This document shows positions 38,236-47,526 of a DNA stretch of 64,000 nucleotides, piece after piece. The DNA is taken from NCBI RefSeq assembly GCF_964340395.1, contig NC_135566.1, positions 10,423,501-10,487,500 of the forward strand, written 5' to 3'. The notes beneath the pieces were generated by a model. It was not told the origin of the DNA. It searched no databases and saw nothing but the letters and a program-made list of their open reading frames with translations. Position 1 is the first letter of the stretch. Each line of letters begins with the position of its first letter. The position numbers and the translations under genes were made by a program. The DNA comes from Glandiceps talaboti. Lineage: Eukaryota > Hemichordata > Enteropneusta > Spengelidae.

Positions 38236-38847
38236 TACATACAGACTGACAGACAGACAGACTGACAGACACTCTCATCCACACCCCAAGCAAAAGATTT
38301 CTGGTGGTACTTTATTCCTGTTGGCATACTGAGTAAGTCGTCCCTTTAGTGTTGAGGGACATGTCAGTAATCTAGACCCCTGCACCGTCTGCAAGCAGGA
38401 ATAAATGGTACTTAGCCTTGTAAGTTTGTAACTATACGAATTTTTCCCATACTACAGATTGATTCAAGTACCTGTGGAATTACACAGCTAAAATTGTGTA
38501 AAAAGTTATCAATACATACCATCATTACGAAGTTTGATCCTAGATATAAGACACTTTACTGGTATCCTCGAGCCATCTTTCCCAACCCAAAGCTTTCCAT
38601 GGTACATTTTAATAAACCTATCCAAACAAGTTGGCAGTAATTTGGTAACACAACAAAATGTCACTGATTTGGTTCCCTCCGATCTAGCTTCAGGGCGGTG
38701 CCTGAAATGAAAACAAAGGAATCCTTTCGATTCAATGAACTGTGAAAAGTAGTTTCTTAGGTCGGCCGAATGGAAATTCACAGGAATATTTCTAACAACA
38801 CAGTAAACACTGTCTTCCGACGACGTCCCATCGTTGTCAGTAGCCAT
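32416..38847 (-). CDS. GPATCH3: G-patch domain-containing protein 3
   Basis: Nuclear G-patch protein; G-patch proteins commonly activate DEAH-box helicases, and vertebrate GPATCH3 has been tied to control of antiviral signalling. Minus-strand exons: 38847-38520, 38115-37643, 36747-36573, 34226-34167, 33703-33582, 33118-32991 and 32620-32416. All junctions are GT-AG and in phase, giving 496 residues (human about 525). The N-terminus YCVVRNIPVNFHSADLRNYF with FLCFHFRHRPEA is the family's RRM-like start. Exon 2 has MPSSVIKKLGLVFPRTRSNR. Exon 3 is acidic and includes DWERHEALHDDV. The G-patch is GIGRKVMEKQGWIDGEGLG in exon 6, followed by the GFGYYGEKL tail. The start at 38847 is the only ATG before the conserved N-terminus. 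Intron 2 carries decayed copies of the exon 2 tail. Confidence 0.97.
33300..33455 (-). mobile_element. SINE-like repeat with L2/CR1-type tail, copy 1
   Basis: On the minus strand it reads AAGGCTGCAATGGATTGTAT, GGGAGTTGAGG, then AAAGCGCTTTGAG and GAAAGCGCTATACAAAAACC before an ATT-rich tail. Related copies occur at 46630-46750 and 51755-51905. The AGCGCTATA end resembles 3' tails of L2/CR1-clade elements. It lies in a GPATCH3 intron in the sense orientation. Confidence 0.65.
34438..34560. repeat. dispersed repeat with GGTCCTTATGACCA motifs, copy 1
   Basis: Starts near GTGCGAAATTAACGCCGGTC and ends with TCGGTCCTTATGACCAATTG. A related segment at 35860-35945 has TCGGTCCTTATGACCAGTAG and two GGACCAGCAG motifs. 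The motif GGTCCTTATGACC is itself a near-palindrome. It lies in GPATCH3 intron 3. Confidence 0.5.
35808..35945. repeat. poly(G) tract and GGTCC repeat, copy 2
   Basis: A G run at 35810-35822 is followed by GGACCAGCAGTTTTCCTTAA, a second GGACCAGCAG and GGTCCTTATGACCAG, related to the block at 34.5 kb. Nothing coding is seen. Confidence 0.5.
36262..36560. repeat. (CA)n / (GACA)n compound microsatellite
   Basis: Degenerate CACA, GACA and ATGC tetramers end in a CA run at 36507-36553, only about 20 bases from the GPATCH3 exon 3 donor (36573). Both strands give long repeat-derived frames that are not genes. Confidence 0.95.
37500..37680 (-). repeat. decayed tandem copies of GPATCH3 exon 2 tail
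   Basis: On the minus strand the true exon end ACAACTTAGCTGAAG ... GATGAG|GTACATATTGCAGT is followed about 70 bases on by ACAACATAGCTGTTGG ... GATAAGATACATATTGTAGT. A third partial match, ACCATAGCAACATA, lies near 37.5 kb. The donor GT has become AT in the second copy, so it should not splice. The exon frame stays open through the copies to 37490. Confidence 0.65.
38205..38272. repeat. (AC)n-(ATAC)n-(GACA)n microsatellite in GPATCH3 intron 1
   Basis: About 13 AC units, then ATAC and GACA/GACT units, close to the exon 2 acceptor. Confidence 0.95.
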
Positions 38848-39347
38848 CTTGTTTATTTACGATATGACGGTGCTACTGCCCTCTTACGTTCCAAAGTGTT
38901 TATCCTACGTTTTTATATAGGCTTTCGACGTCGATACTTCTGAAGCATTACAGAGGTGCAGCCGTAGTATAGATTTTGGAGGGGGAGATGCTGCCAAGCA
39001 ACTGCTCTCGCAAAAAGCTGTTCGCACATGATTTTTCAGTGGGAAAATGTGTTGCTTTGGTCAGTGGGAAATGAAACACAGCAGGTATTTCTGTGGACAA
39101 AACTTCTATTTCAGTAGACTGTGTGGACAAGGGGAGAAGGGAAAGGTATCGGCAATGCATCAACTAAATGCAGAATGATGGGATAGGGTAGTGGGGAGTA
39201 TTCCAATGGGGGTGTGGGGTGGGGGGAAGAGAAAATGAGAAACAGGCATAGATATACTGTTTTTAATAGTGGTGGGCATAGGGCATGTGGATCCAGTGGG
39301 AGGGCATTTTGTGAAATGTTGCAGTGGGAGGGCATACATGAATAGTC

Positions 39348-39444
39348 TCGGTTACCCAGACTCTCGCTGCTGGGGTCTCTGCTTGTGAGACCACCCCAAA
39401 CCTCATCTGGGTGGTCTCGAAGGAGGGCTCCCAGTGGTGAGACT
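39348..39444. repeat. short imperfect inverted-repeat element
   Basis: Left arm TTACCCAGACTCTCGCTGCT and right arm AGTGGTGAGACTGTGGGTAA are inverted copies with a few mismatches. Inner segments GGTCTC...GAGACC and CCACCC...GGGTGG can pair too. It lies between the zinc-finger and GPATCH3 genes. Confidence 0.65.
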
Positions 39445-39684
39445 GTGGGTAATGGAGATTAATATCTGAACAGCTTTCACTTTCCAAACAATACAGTACA
39501 AGACAAGAAGAAAACACAAGGGAGTATAGGAACATTTCTTTAATCATAAATAAATCGTCATCATCATCAAACAAAATAGAATTGGTCAATGTGAAGATGT
39601 ACAGCTATCAAACACTGTCGATAAAACCAAATGATAGGTTAGATTGGTAAAATATTAATGGCATGTACAATACGTATATGTACG

Positions 39685-39743
39685 TATTTGACACTGAACT
39701 AAGTGAACGTACATTGTACGTTCACTTAGTTCAGTGTCAAATA
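39685..39743. repeat. 59-bp perfect palindrome
   Basis: The 29-bp arms are exact inverted copies around a single central T at 39714. The left arm runs TATTTGACACTGAACTAAGT then GAACGTACA, and the right arm is its reverse complement. It lies about 85 bp beyond the zinc-finger stop, so it probably falls in that gene's 3' untranslated region, where RNA would fold into a near-blunt hairpin. Confidence 0.95.
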
Positions 39744-39828
39744 TAAAGGAAAAATAGGGCTGTAGAACAAACAAAAAACTTAACATGTACAAAATAATAA
39801 TAATTCTGTAACAATTTTGTCCATGTCT

Positions 39829-42060
39829 TTATGATATGACAACATCTGACTGCATGGCAACTATAGAATACTGGTCACTTCTACCAACAAATTCAAGCTG
39901 GTGTTTTGTTTTCAAATGAATTTTGAAATTTCTGACGTAGTTGGTAGCGAGTTTGCATGCTGGACATTTGTATTTGCTGATACCTTCATGGTTGTTAATA
40001 TGGATTCTAAGTTGTTGCGGTGATTTACATGTGTAGACACACTTGGGGCATGTTAAACGTAAACAGGTAACACTCACTTTATTGTGTTCCCTGTACATGT
40101 GTCTTGTCATATATTTCTTAGAAGCTGTTCTGTAAGCGCACAATTCACACTTCAAGGGTTTCACTTTCAAGTGTGAGGCAATATGTTCTTTAAATGACAT
40201 CTCATTGGTTGTTTGATAGGCACAAGTATCACACAGCATGGTCTTCAGATTGCCTTGTGGTTCTTCATGCTCTTTTTCATGTCTTCGTAATGCTTCACTG
40301 ACGAGGAAAGATTTGGAGCATACTTTACATTGTAATTGTGCTAAGTGTTTTTTGAGATGAACTTGAAGTAATTCTTTATACGCTGTACGATAATTACATT
40401 TGTTACACAAGAATGGGCCTCCAGTTGATTTCATTTGACTCAAAATATCAGCATGCATTTGCCTTTTGTGTGCTCCAAGTGATCTACCACTTTTAAATTT
40501 TCTGTCGCAAAATTCACAATCACGAGCGGTAAGTTCTCTTAGTTCTTTTGTAAGTTGGTCAGCTTTTTGTCTGGCCATTCTAACAATGTCAAGTTCTCTT
40601 CCATCATATATTTCCTTATCTACCTGTTCTTCCACAGAATCACAACTTTTGACTTGTATTTTCACTGTCTCTTTGACTGCTGCTACTTTTACATTTGGGT
40701 TATTTTTGTCATTAGGTGCAGTTACCGGAGTTATGCATTGGTCAGTCAGGGATGAACTGGCTTTGTCACTGCTACATGATGCTGATACAGGGGTCTTAGT
40801 GGAAGATGTTTGTCTCAAAGTGTTCAACATACCGACTGTTAACATATCAGCAGTTGGTAACCTATTTAGTTGTTTCATATCCTTTGCTTTAGAAATAACT
40901 ACATCTTTGCATTTTTCTTGGGCTGACAAATCAGTTGTATGTCTAGCAGTAGAACTATTTATTGGAGTTGTAGATATTGCAACTGGGAAAGGTCTTGTGG
41001 TATCGTCTTTCTTTTCCGTTGATGCCGATGATGGCTGCTGTAATGCTGTCTGTGCAAACCAGTTAAGTACATTATTACTGCTAGGTGACTTTTTTTGTTC
41101 TCTTTCTGATTCCAACATTTGTGATACAGTTTTGTTATTTTGTTTTGGAGTACTTGGTTGGAGAGCTGCTGGCATCAGATACACAACCTGGCTTTGTGAT
41201 GGTAATGTACTTGGAATAATTTGTGGGTTCTTATCTTCAGTGTTTAATGCAACTGCAGGAGTGTGGACTTTTGTTGAGTTAGTACATATCGCTGACGTTT
41301 CTGTTGTATTCAGTTGGTGTTGATGACCAGATATTGGTTTGTTTTCTTGACGTTTGGTAACTTTAGGTGGACAAAGTGGCTCATTGGTGGTCACAGGTGA
41401 TTTTAACTTCTTATTTGAAGCTACATGTGTGAGTGGGTTATCAGGCATGGGTGGTGATTTTTTGGTGAAACATTTTAGTTGCTTTTTCCCTTTTGGTGAA
41501 ACATCTTCAGAACTGACTTCATTGTTTTGCTTATATTTGGCAAAGTTTCCCTTTTCTTTCTTAGCGTGATTAGACTTGGTCTTTCTTGTTCTTTTCCTGG
41601 TTTTTGGTAAACTGTCAACTTTCCTGACAGAATGTTCATCTGTTTCGATGGATGTTTCAACGTGTTTGAAGCTACATTTGTGGTTTGAGACTTTCACTTT
41701 GTCAGGAGTATTAGGTACATCATCATAGTTGCCATTGTCAATGTCAGAATCGCCATTTTGTGTTGAGTCCAGGAAGTATGGTGATGATTCAGGCGTGTCT
41801 TGACAGTCAACAGACTTAACCACTATTTCATTAATAGCATTCTTGTCTTCATATCCACCATCATATTTGTGATGTGTATTTACATGTTGGTTGAGATTAT
41901 GCTCTAGTAGAAATGAACGACAACAATATGAACACTTGTGGACTAGATGACCTTTCATGTGTTCAGTCAAGTTTGATTTATTTGGATGTTGGAAATCACA
42001 TAATATACACTGGAACAGTGTCACAGTAGTTATATATTTCTCCAGATCCTCTTCCATCAT
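39829..42060 (-). CDS. C2H2 zinc-finger protein with nine fingers
   Basis: Probable nuclear DNA-binding protein of 743 residues in one coding exon. Two fingers at the N-terminus (FQCILCDFQ...H and HKCSYCCRSF...H) are separated by about 450 residues of Ser/Thr/Lys-rich, poorly ordered sequence from seven C-terminal fingers. The C-terminal set begins CEFCDRKFKSGRSLGAHKRQ and ends YKCPACKLATNY...HLKTKH. Several follow the C-x2-C-x-Y-x-T/A pattern of REST- and ZNF-type arrays. The open frame extends upstream to 42183, but an acceptor (TTTGTTGCAG) ends at 42132, so the first usable ATG is at 42060 (two adjacent ATGs). A 5' untranslated exon with donor GTAAGTATC probably ends at 42354. I do not recognise the orthologue. 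The 286-codon antisense frame at 40466-41323 is a by-product. Confidence 0.88.
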   Translation of the reverse strand: MMEEDLEKYITTVTLFQCILCDFQHPNKSNLTEHMKGHLVHKCSYCCRSFLLEHNLNQHVNTHHKYDGGYEDKNAINEIVVKSVDCQDTPESSPYFLDSTQNGDSDIDNGNYDDVPNTPDKVKVSNHKCSFKHVETSIETDEHSVRKVDSLPKTRKRTRKTKSNHAKKEKGNFAKYKQNNEVSSEDVSPKGKKQLKCFTKKSPPMPDNPLTHVASNKKLKSPVTTNEPLCPPKVTKRQENKPISGHQHQLNTTETSAICTNSTKVHTPAVALNTEDKNPQIIPSTLPSQSQVVYLMPAALQPSTPKQNNKTVSQMLESEREQKKSPSSNNVLNWFAQTALQQPSSASTEKKDDTTRPFPVAISTTPINSSTARHTTDLSAQEKCKDVVISKAKDMKQLNRLPTADMLTVGMLNTLRQTSSTKTPVSASCSSDKASSSLTDQCITPVTAPNDKNNPNVKVAAVKETVKIQVKSCDSVEEQVDKEIYDGRELDIVRMARQKADQLTKELRELTARDCEFCDRKFKSGRSLGAHKRQMHADILSQMKSTGGPFLCNKCNYRTAYKELLQVHLKKHLAQLQCKVCSKSFLVSEALRRHEKEHEEPQGNLKTMLCDTCAYQTTNEMSFKEHIASHLKVKPLKCELCAYRTASKKYMTRHMYREHNKVSVTCLRLTCPKCVYTCKSPQQLRIHINNHEGISKYKCPACKLATNYVRNFKIHLKTKHQLEFVGRSDQYSIVAMQSDVVIS

Positions 42061-42354
42061 TTCTATCTCCCGTTGAAATATTACAACCACACACTTTCTT
42101 CTTTTTGTTTTAGAGTAAATTATCTTAGAAACTGCAACAAAAATTGAGATATTTGATGTTATTATAGGTTGAAATATGCACACTCTTGATCCCCATCATA
42201 TCAGCACAAATCATTCCTTTATTATATTTTATAATGAATATACATGCATGCACAGGTACTCGAATCAATCTGTATGATTTTTAAAAAAAAATATGTATAG
42301 TAAATAATATCGTAAAATAATTATCGATAACATGACCGACTTTAGATACTTACC

Positions 42355-42657
42355 TTTTTGATAAAATAGTATCAAAATTGACGAAATACAGTAATCACGC
42401 AAGCAGACCGCGTCCGCTCAAGAATGGTATTGAACTTTACCCTGTCGTAAAAGGGTATTCTTCGACATATTTTATTCACTATTAATTTGTACAATTTTAC
42501 ATTCATGGAAAAATGATATTATTACACTCGATATATATCCATTATGGACAGCAGTTAAAAGTCCTGTAGTTAAGTCTTACGAAACAAACCACCGTTTACG
42601 ACATTCGGTAAAACCTCCATGAGTAAAACCTACCGTAAATGAGTGATAAACAACAAC
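42355..42657. promoter_or_regulatory. shared divergent promoter of the zinc-finger gene and BORCS7
   Basis: Only about 300 bp separate the likely 5' untranslated exon of the minus-strand zinc-finger gene from the BORCS7 ATG. CpGs are more frequent than in the surroundings (ACCGCGTCCGCTC near 42406, plus CGTTTACGACATTCGGTAAA). No TATA box is clear. A bidirectional promoter is inferred from geometry. Confidence 0.55.
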
Positions 42658-44662
42658 ATGGCGGCTGGTGCACGAATCCTTGACCCACGGTTGCTTCCGA
42701 AGATTCAGGAGAACATTATTGATTCTGGGTCGCTAGTCAGACAAATTATTCGGGGATCAAAGTCAACCGAGGTAATTTGTGATATAAATGAATGATATAT
42801 TTGAATTATCTTCTTGAGTAACACAGTAGAGTCTAATACACTGCCAGATCCACCTGCTGTCGTCACTGTCAATGTCACTCAGCACTTGCAGATCAGTCTA
42901 GTCTCTAGACACGGATAGCATCTACAGTAATACAATTTTCTTTTTATCAAAGGGTTTAATTATTACACACAAACGTGTTGTAAATACTCACATGCCATTC
43001 AGTGCTAATCGATATTCTAAGACATTATTACCATTCAATATTATTTTGAATTTTAATATTATTACATTAAAAATTGTTTGATTTTCATAGATATACATTA
43101 CATTAGGATTGTTTTATTACCATATCCCTGTTTGTGTGTCTGTGTTTGCTTACTAGCAAGATATCTTTAGAAAAAATTATGGATGATTGAGAAACTCTAA
43201 TGTACACTGAACCATTTACACATTTATATGTTCATTTACCATTGTATAATCAAATTGTTTTCTTTCTTTCCTCATAGCTCCTGGCTCATGCAGCAAAGAA
43301 TTTTGTAGCGACTGAAAATACTATAGAAACTTCTGATAACGTAAGTACACCAGTGATCAGTTGATATAGCCATCAACAAAAATTAACTAAGTCAGCTGCA
43401 GCTGGTATACCCATCAACAAACATTAGCTAAGTCAGCTCGCATACCCATCAACAAACATTAGCTAAGTCAGCTGGTATACCCATCAACAAACATTAGCTA
43501 AGTCAGCTCACATACCCATCAACAAACTTTAGCTAAGTCAGCTCGCATACCCATCAACAAACATTAGCTATGTCAGCTCGCATACCCATCAACAAACATT
43601 AGCTAAGTCAGCTGGTATACCCATCAACAAACATTAGCTAAGTCAGCTGGTATACCCATCAACAAACATTAGCTAAGTCAGCTCGCATACCCATCAACAA
43701 ACATTAGCTAAGTCAGCTCGCATACCTATAAACAAACATTAGCTAAGTCAGCTGGTATACCCATCAACAAACATTAGCTAAGTCAGCTCGCATACCCATC
43801 AACAAACATTAGCTAAGTCAGCTGGTATACCCATCAACAAACATTAGCTAAGTCAGCTGGTATACCCATCAACAAACTTTAGCTAAGTCAGCTGGTATAC
43901 CCATCAACAAACATTAGCTAAGTCAGCTGGTATACCCATCAACAAACATTAGCCAAGTCATAGACAGTCTCATGATATAGAGACTGCTATATTATACCAC
44001 AGGAATATACATATGTTGACTGCTACATGACTGTATTTTGTATATTAGAATATGTAGTGTTGTGTTGGCTTCCAGCTAATTTACCAGCATGATTGCAGTC
44101 AAGAAATTTGTACATTGTATTATTATATAATTCTTACTGTTCTTGCTCTCTCACAATGAATGCAGTGTCAACAAGAGACGATACTTTCACTGTAAACATG
44201 TAAACTGAACATTTAAAATCTTATAAAAGATGATTTTTAGAGGCTGTTCATAGGCTGTTATTAATCCTGTTTCACCCAACTTGTATCATAGGTCCTACAA
44301 GAAACTCGTGTAGGGTCTATAGTTGTGTACAAACAAAAATTCTATAGAGAGAAAGAGGACCAACTTGTACTTTGTTGTGTACTAGCAAATACTATCTAGA
44401 GAGAAAGAGGACCAACTTGTACTTCGTTGTGTACTAGCAAATACTATCTAGAGAGAAAGAGGACCAACTTGTACTTTGTTCTGTACAAACAAATATTCTC
44501 TAGAGAGAAAGAGGATTACTTTGTTTTTTTCTGTTTTTTTCAGAGCATCAAGAAAATGGGTATATTAGTTTCACATCTCCAGTTTCAGTGAGTATTCTTA
44601 TTGTGCAAATTAGTGTGTAATGAACATAACAGGAGACTTAGCTGTACACATTCATGTATGCG

Positions 44663-44744
<82 letters not shown>

Positions 44745-46093
44745 CATGAATGGATGGATGGATGGATGGGTGTTTGTGTGTGTGCATGCCTCTGCATGTA
44801 TGTATTACTTGCATTTCTTTATTTACATTCTACTTTCATTTGTTTGATGCCTTGGTTCATTCATTTATGCTGATTCACACATGTACATTACATATTATAT
44901 CTAACATTTTAAACAGGGGTAAGAATATAGGAGAAAACAGGCAAAGAGAAACATTTTCTTGTATTAGGATAGTAAAAAAGATTTGCATGGCCCCAGGACC
45001 GTCATTACCATGATAGTTTGTACATGGCATTCTAAGGGTGAAAGAGAGATCTTATAAGGTATAGATTGAGAAATGTTACAATAAGAAGGACTATCTTTAA
45101 TAGGGAAAGTCAACTGATATTTCAGAAAAATACCAAACAATAAAGACAATGGCCATGGCAACAGCTAAATACCATCATCTTTTGTGAAGTTAAAAATAGT
45201 GTAAGGTGTGCATAGCAGCCATGGACATGTCTAGCAATTGCCAAGCGACAGTGTGTTTTGCAAAGATAACAACAGTGATGGGTAACAATCAACTCACTAA
45301 GATTTCTGTAAATAGTAGTAATAGTAATCAGTTTATTTACCCCACAGTAGACTAAGTGGGTAGATAGGGAGTCAGGAAATAGCTTACAGCTAGTCTGGGC
45401 CTGTCCCCTCACATATTAATATACAGAAATTCACAGCAAGGTACTCACCAAGATTCCTGCACAATTCACACCAATCAAATCCTCGCTAGCATCATCATGA
45501 ATCCTTGCCCAACTACATACTGTATATATATATCGTGAATCCTTCCCTAACTATAGATATATTCAGTGAATCCAGCTATACATACAGTCTTGCCACTATC
45601 AGTATCACAGTCTTGTACATTACATACATCTTTAATTTTTTTCTCATCTATTGTGAATTGTACACCTTGTATTACACAATAAAAGTGATGTCTTATGATT
45701 TGTTTGCAGGGCTGAAGCTATTGAAAGAAGGTAAGTGAATTTACTTGAATCATTGAAATCAGTTTTAAAGAAGGGTGATATTCTGACACAGCACCTTCTA
45801 GCCACTATTAAAAAAAACCCAGTTAAACCAGGAGTGGAGTTAGTCATACTGACTACTGATGGGGGACACACATGATACTCTGATTGTGCATGAACAAATC
45901 ATTGAAATCTTGCAGCAAATCTAGATCATGTGGAGGGGTCTAAGATTTATCTGACGTCATTGACAAAATTAATGTAGATTTAGCAATGTCAGCTATCAGT
46001 ACCAGTGTTGATTAACACATGTTTGGTTTATTTGCTTTCAGTGTCGGAGAGATGGAAACATTACAAGATCAACTTATAACATTGCAAAGATGA
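42658..46093 (+). CDS. BORCS7: BLOC-1-related complex subunit 7
   Basis: Small subunit of BORC, the complex that recruits Arl8 to lysosomes and drives their movement towards the cell edge. Exons: 42658-42771, 43278-43340, 44544-44587, 45710-45730 and 46042-46093. Phases close and the product has 97 residues (human 106). Matches to the family include QIIRGSKSTELLAHAAKNFV (human has VLKGSRSSELLGQAARNMV), SIKKMGILVSHLQFQAEAIE and the end ETLQDQLITLQR. Helical throughout, with coiled-coil character at the C-terminus. The 21-bp fourth exon is a micro-exon; its boundaries (TTTGCAG, GTAAGT) are good. Candidate poly(A) signals AATAAA lie at 46767 and 46813. Confidence 0.95.
43366..43960. repeat. 35-bp minisatellite, about 17 copies, in BORCS7 intron 2
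   Basis: The unit is CCCATCAACAAACATTAGCT followed by AAGTCAGCT and a six-base variable block. The block is mostly GGTATA or CGCATA, once CACATA. Order of variants from the left: GGTATA, CGCATA, GGTATA, CACATA, CGCATA, CGCATA, GGTATA, GGTATA, CGCATA, CGCATA, GGTATA, CGCATA, then GGTATA to the end. Uniform length and mixed variants indicate recent unequal exchange. There are no unique spacers, so it is not a CRISPR. Confidence 0.97.
44340..44517. repeat. about 53-bp tandem repeat, 3.4 copies, in BORCS7 intron 2
   Basis: The unit includes AGAGAGAAAGAGGACCAACT, TGTACTTTGTTGTGTAC and TAGCAAATACTATCT. The fourth copy is partial and ends in ATTACTTTG, shortly before the exon 3 polypyrimidine tract. 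Confidence 0.93.
44667..44785. repeat. (GT)n-(GGAT)n microsatellite in BORCS7 intron 3
   Basis: About 37 GT units followed by five GGAT/GAAT units and a TG-rich tail. Confidence 0.97.
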
Positions 46094-46629
46094 AATAAGT
46101 CTGTCAAGATTTTGTTTGAGCTGAACTTCAACAACTCTATAGCTTTAATATACTGTCTGTTTGGACTGTGAACATTCTACTTTTGACAATGTATATTGCA
46201 ATGTACTGTATGTTTTGTGGCATTATTTTAGCTGTGTACATGTACAGAAATCTTTCACAGATCATATGTACCTGTCACTTTGTCACAACTTGTCAGCAAG
46301 AATTGTAGAACATGTCTTGAGAATCATACAGTGTGTAATTGTAGGATATAAATCTGTTTAGATAATTCAGCATTGTTATCAGTATTGATTTGCTAATTTC
46401 CCTGTACAATCTTACTACTTTCGTGAAAAACATTGCCACCATGTCTTATTGCTTGCATGTCAAATGTTTTTAAATTTATGTGGTCATTTACTTCATGGAG
46501 GTCACTTTAACATTTAGTTAGATGTCAGTGTTGCAATATATCAAGATATGAACCATAATTATGCTCAGTCGACTCAGCTGTACAGATGGGGACCTGGAAG
46601 GCAGATGATGCTTTGTGAAGGATTTATAT

Positions 46630-46772
46630 CTATGCACTGGCAGAGAGGCCTCAATGTGTTGTATTCTCCCCAAGGGAGTTGAGGAAATATAGTGAACTAT
46701 AGTACGTTATATATCCATGCCTGGGATGAAATTGTAAATTGTTTTTAGCACTGTTGAAAAGAAGTAAATAAA
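46630..46772 (+). mobile_element. SINE-like repeat, copy 2, overlapping BORCS7 3' region
   Basis: Contains AGGCCTCAATGTGTTGTATT, CTCCCCAAGGGAGTTGAGG and a later AAATTGTAAATTG block, matching parts of the elements at 33.3 and 51.8 kb. AATAAA at 46767-46772 is a candidate BORCS7 poly(A) signal and may come from the element's tail. Confidence 0.5.
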
Positions 46773-46818
46773 ATTTTACATTACACTATTATATTGATAT
46801 ATATGTAGTTAAAATAAA

Positions 46819-47526
46819 GTCATGTGAGATAGCAAGGTGAGTTGTTGTCAGTGTTAGAACTTCAAATCTACTCAGCGATGTGTACTGATGTGTTCTGTGT
46901 GTGCTATGCCATGTGTGGTTGTGTTTGCCTAACTTTAAGTTTTATATAAATGAGTGAGCGCGAGCTATATGCAAGTCACATATCAATCTGTAGGCCATAT
47001 GTGTATATCAGTAGGTCAAGTGATTTAAAATTCTGAGCTACCATTTGTGAAAAAAATATCCATTGGTAAATATGACTTTAAAAACCCCAATATAGAATAT
47101 ATGCACCCATATAGCACATATACGGCATCGCTATCAAAATGAATGGCAAATTCTATGAAATTCAAACAAAGCTGTGTGCCTCATGCACATACATTACTGG
47201 GGCAGGGGCATCTAGATTCATGATCTGACATGTCAATCCATGTTAACGAGTGATTTTTCATGTCCAAAAAATAAGTGTGCATGTTTTAATGTTCCTAGTT
47301 AATCTAGAGTATTCTATGTAGGTTTCACCATGCAAGTATAACAACAGACTTGTCTGTGGACTGGTATAACCCATCTCTTCCATGATTTCACCTCATTCTC
47401 TTAAACTTCCTTGTTTTCACTGACTGGCAATTGTCAACTTCGTGAAGTTGGAATTATATAGTAGAGCGCCACCAACGACAGGAGTTACATTACTATGCAT
47501 TTAGAGAGCTCATGTGACAGTCAAGA
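46819..47526. other. BORCS7-DCPS intergenic region
   Basis: No exon recognised. It presumably includes the DCPS promoter in its last 100-200 bases (near GAGCGCCACCAACGACAGGA at 47463), but no core motif is clear. Confidence 0.45.

Noticed and set aside
40466-41323. 285-residue plus-strand frame
   Set aside because: Fully antisense to the linker of the zinc-finger coding exon; its Ser/Leu/Phe-rich content mirrors Lys/Thr/Ser codons and it has no independent support.
43366-43960. CRISPR-like array
   Set aside because: Units are contiguous 35-bp repeats with no unique spacers, inside an animal intron; it is a minisatellite.
44585-44873. Frames across 44.6-44.8 kb
   Set aside because: They read the GT microsatellite in BORCS7 intron 3.
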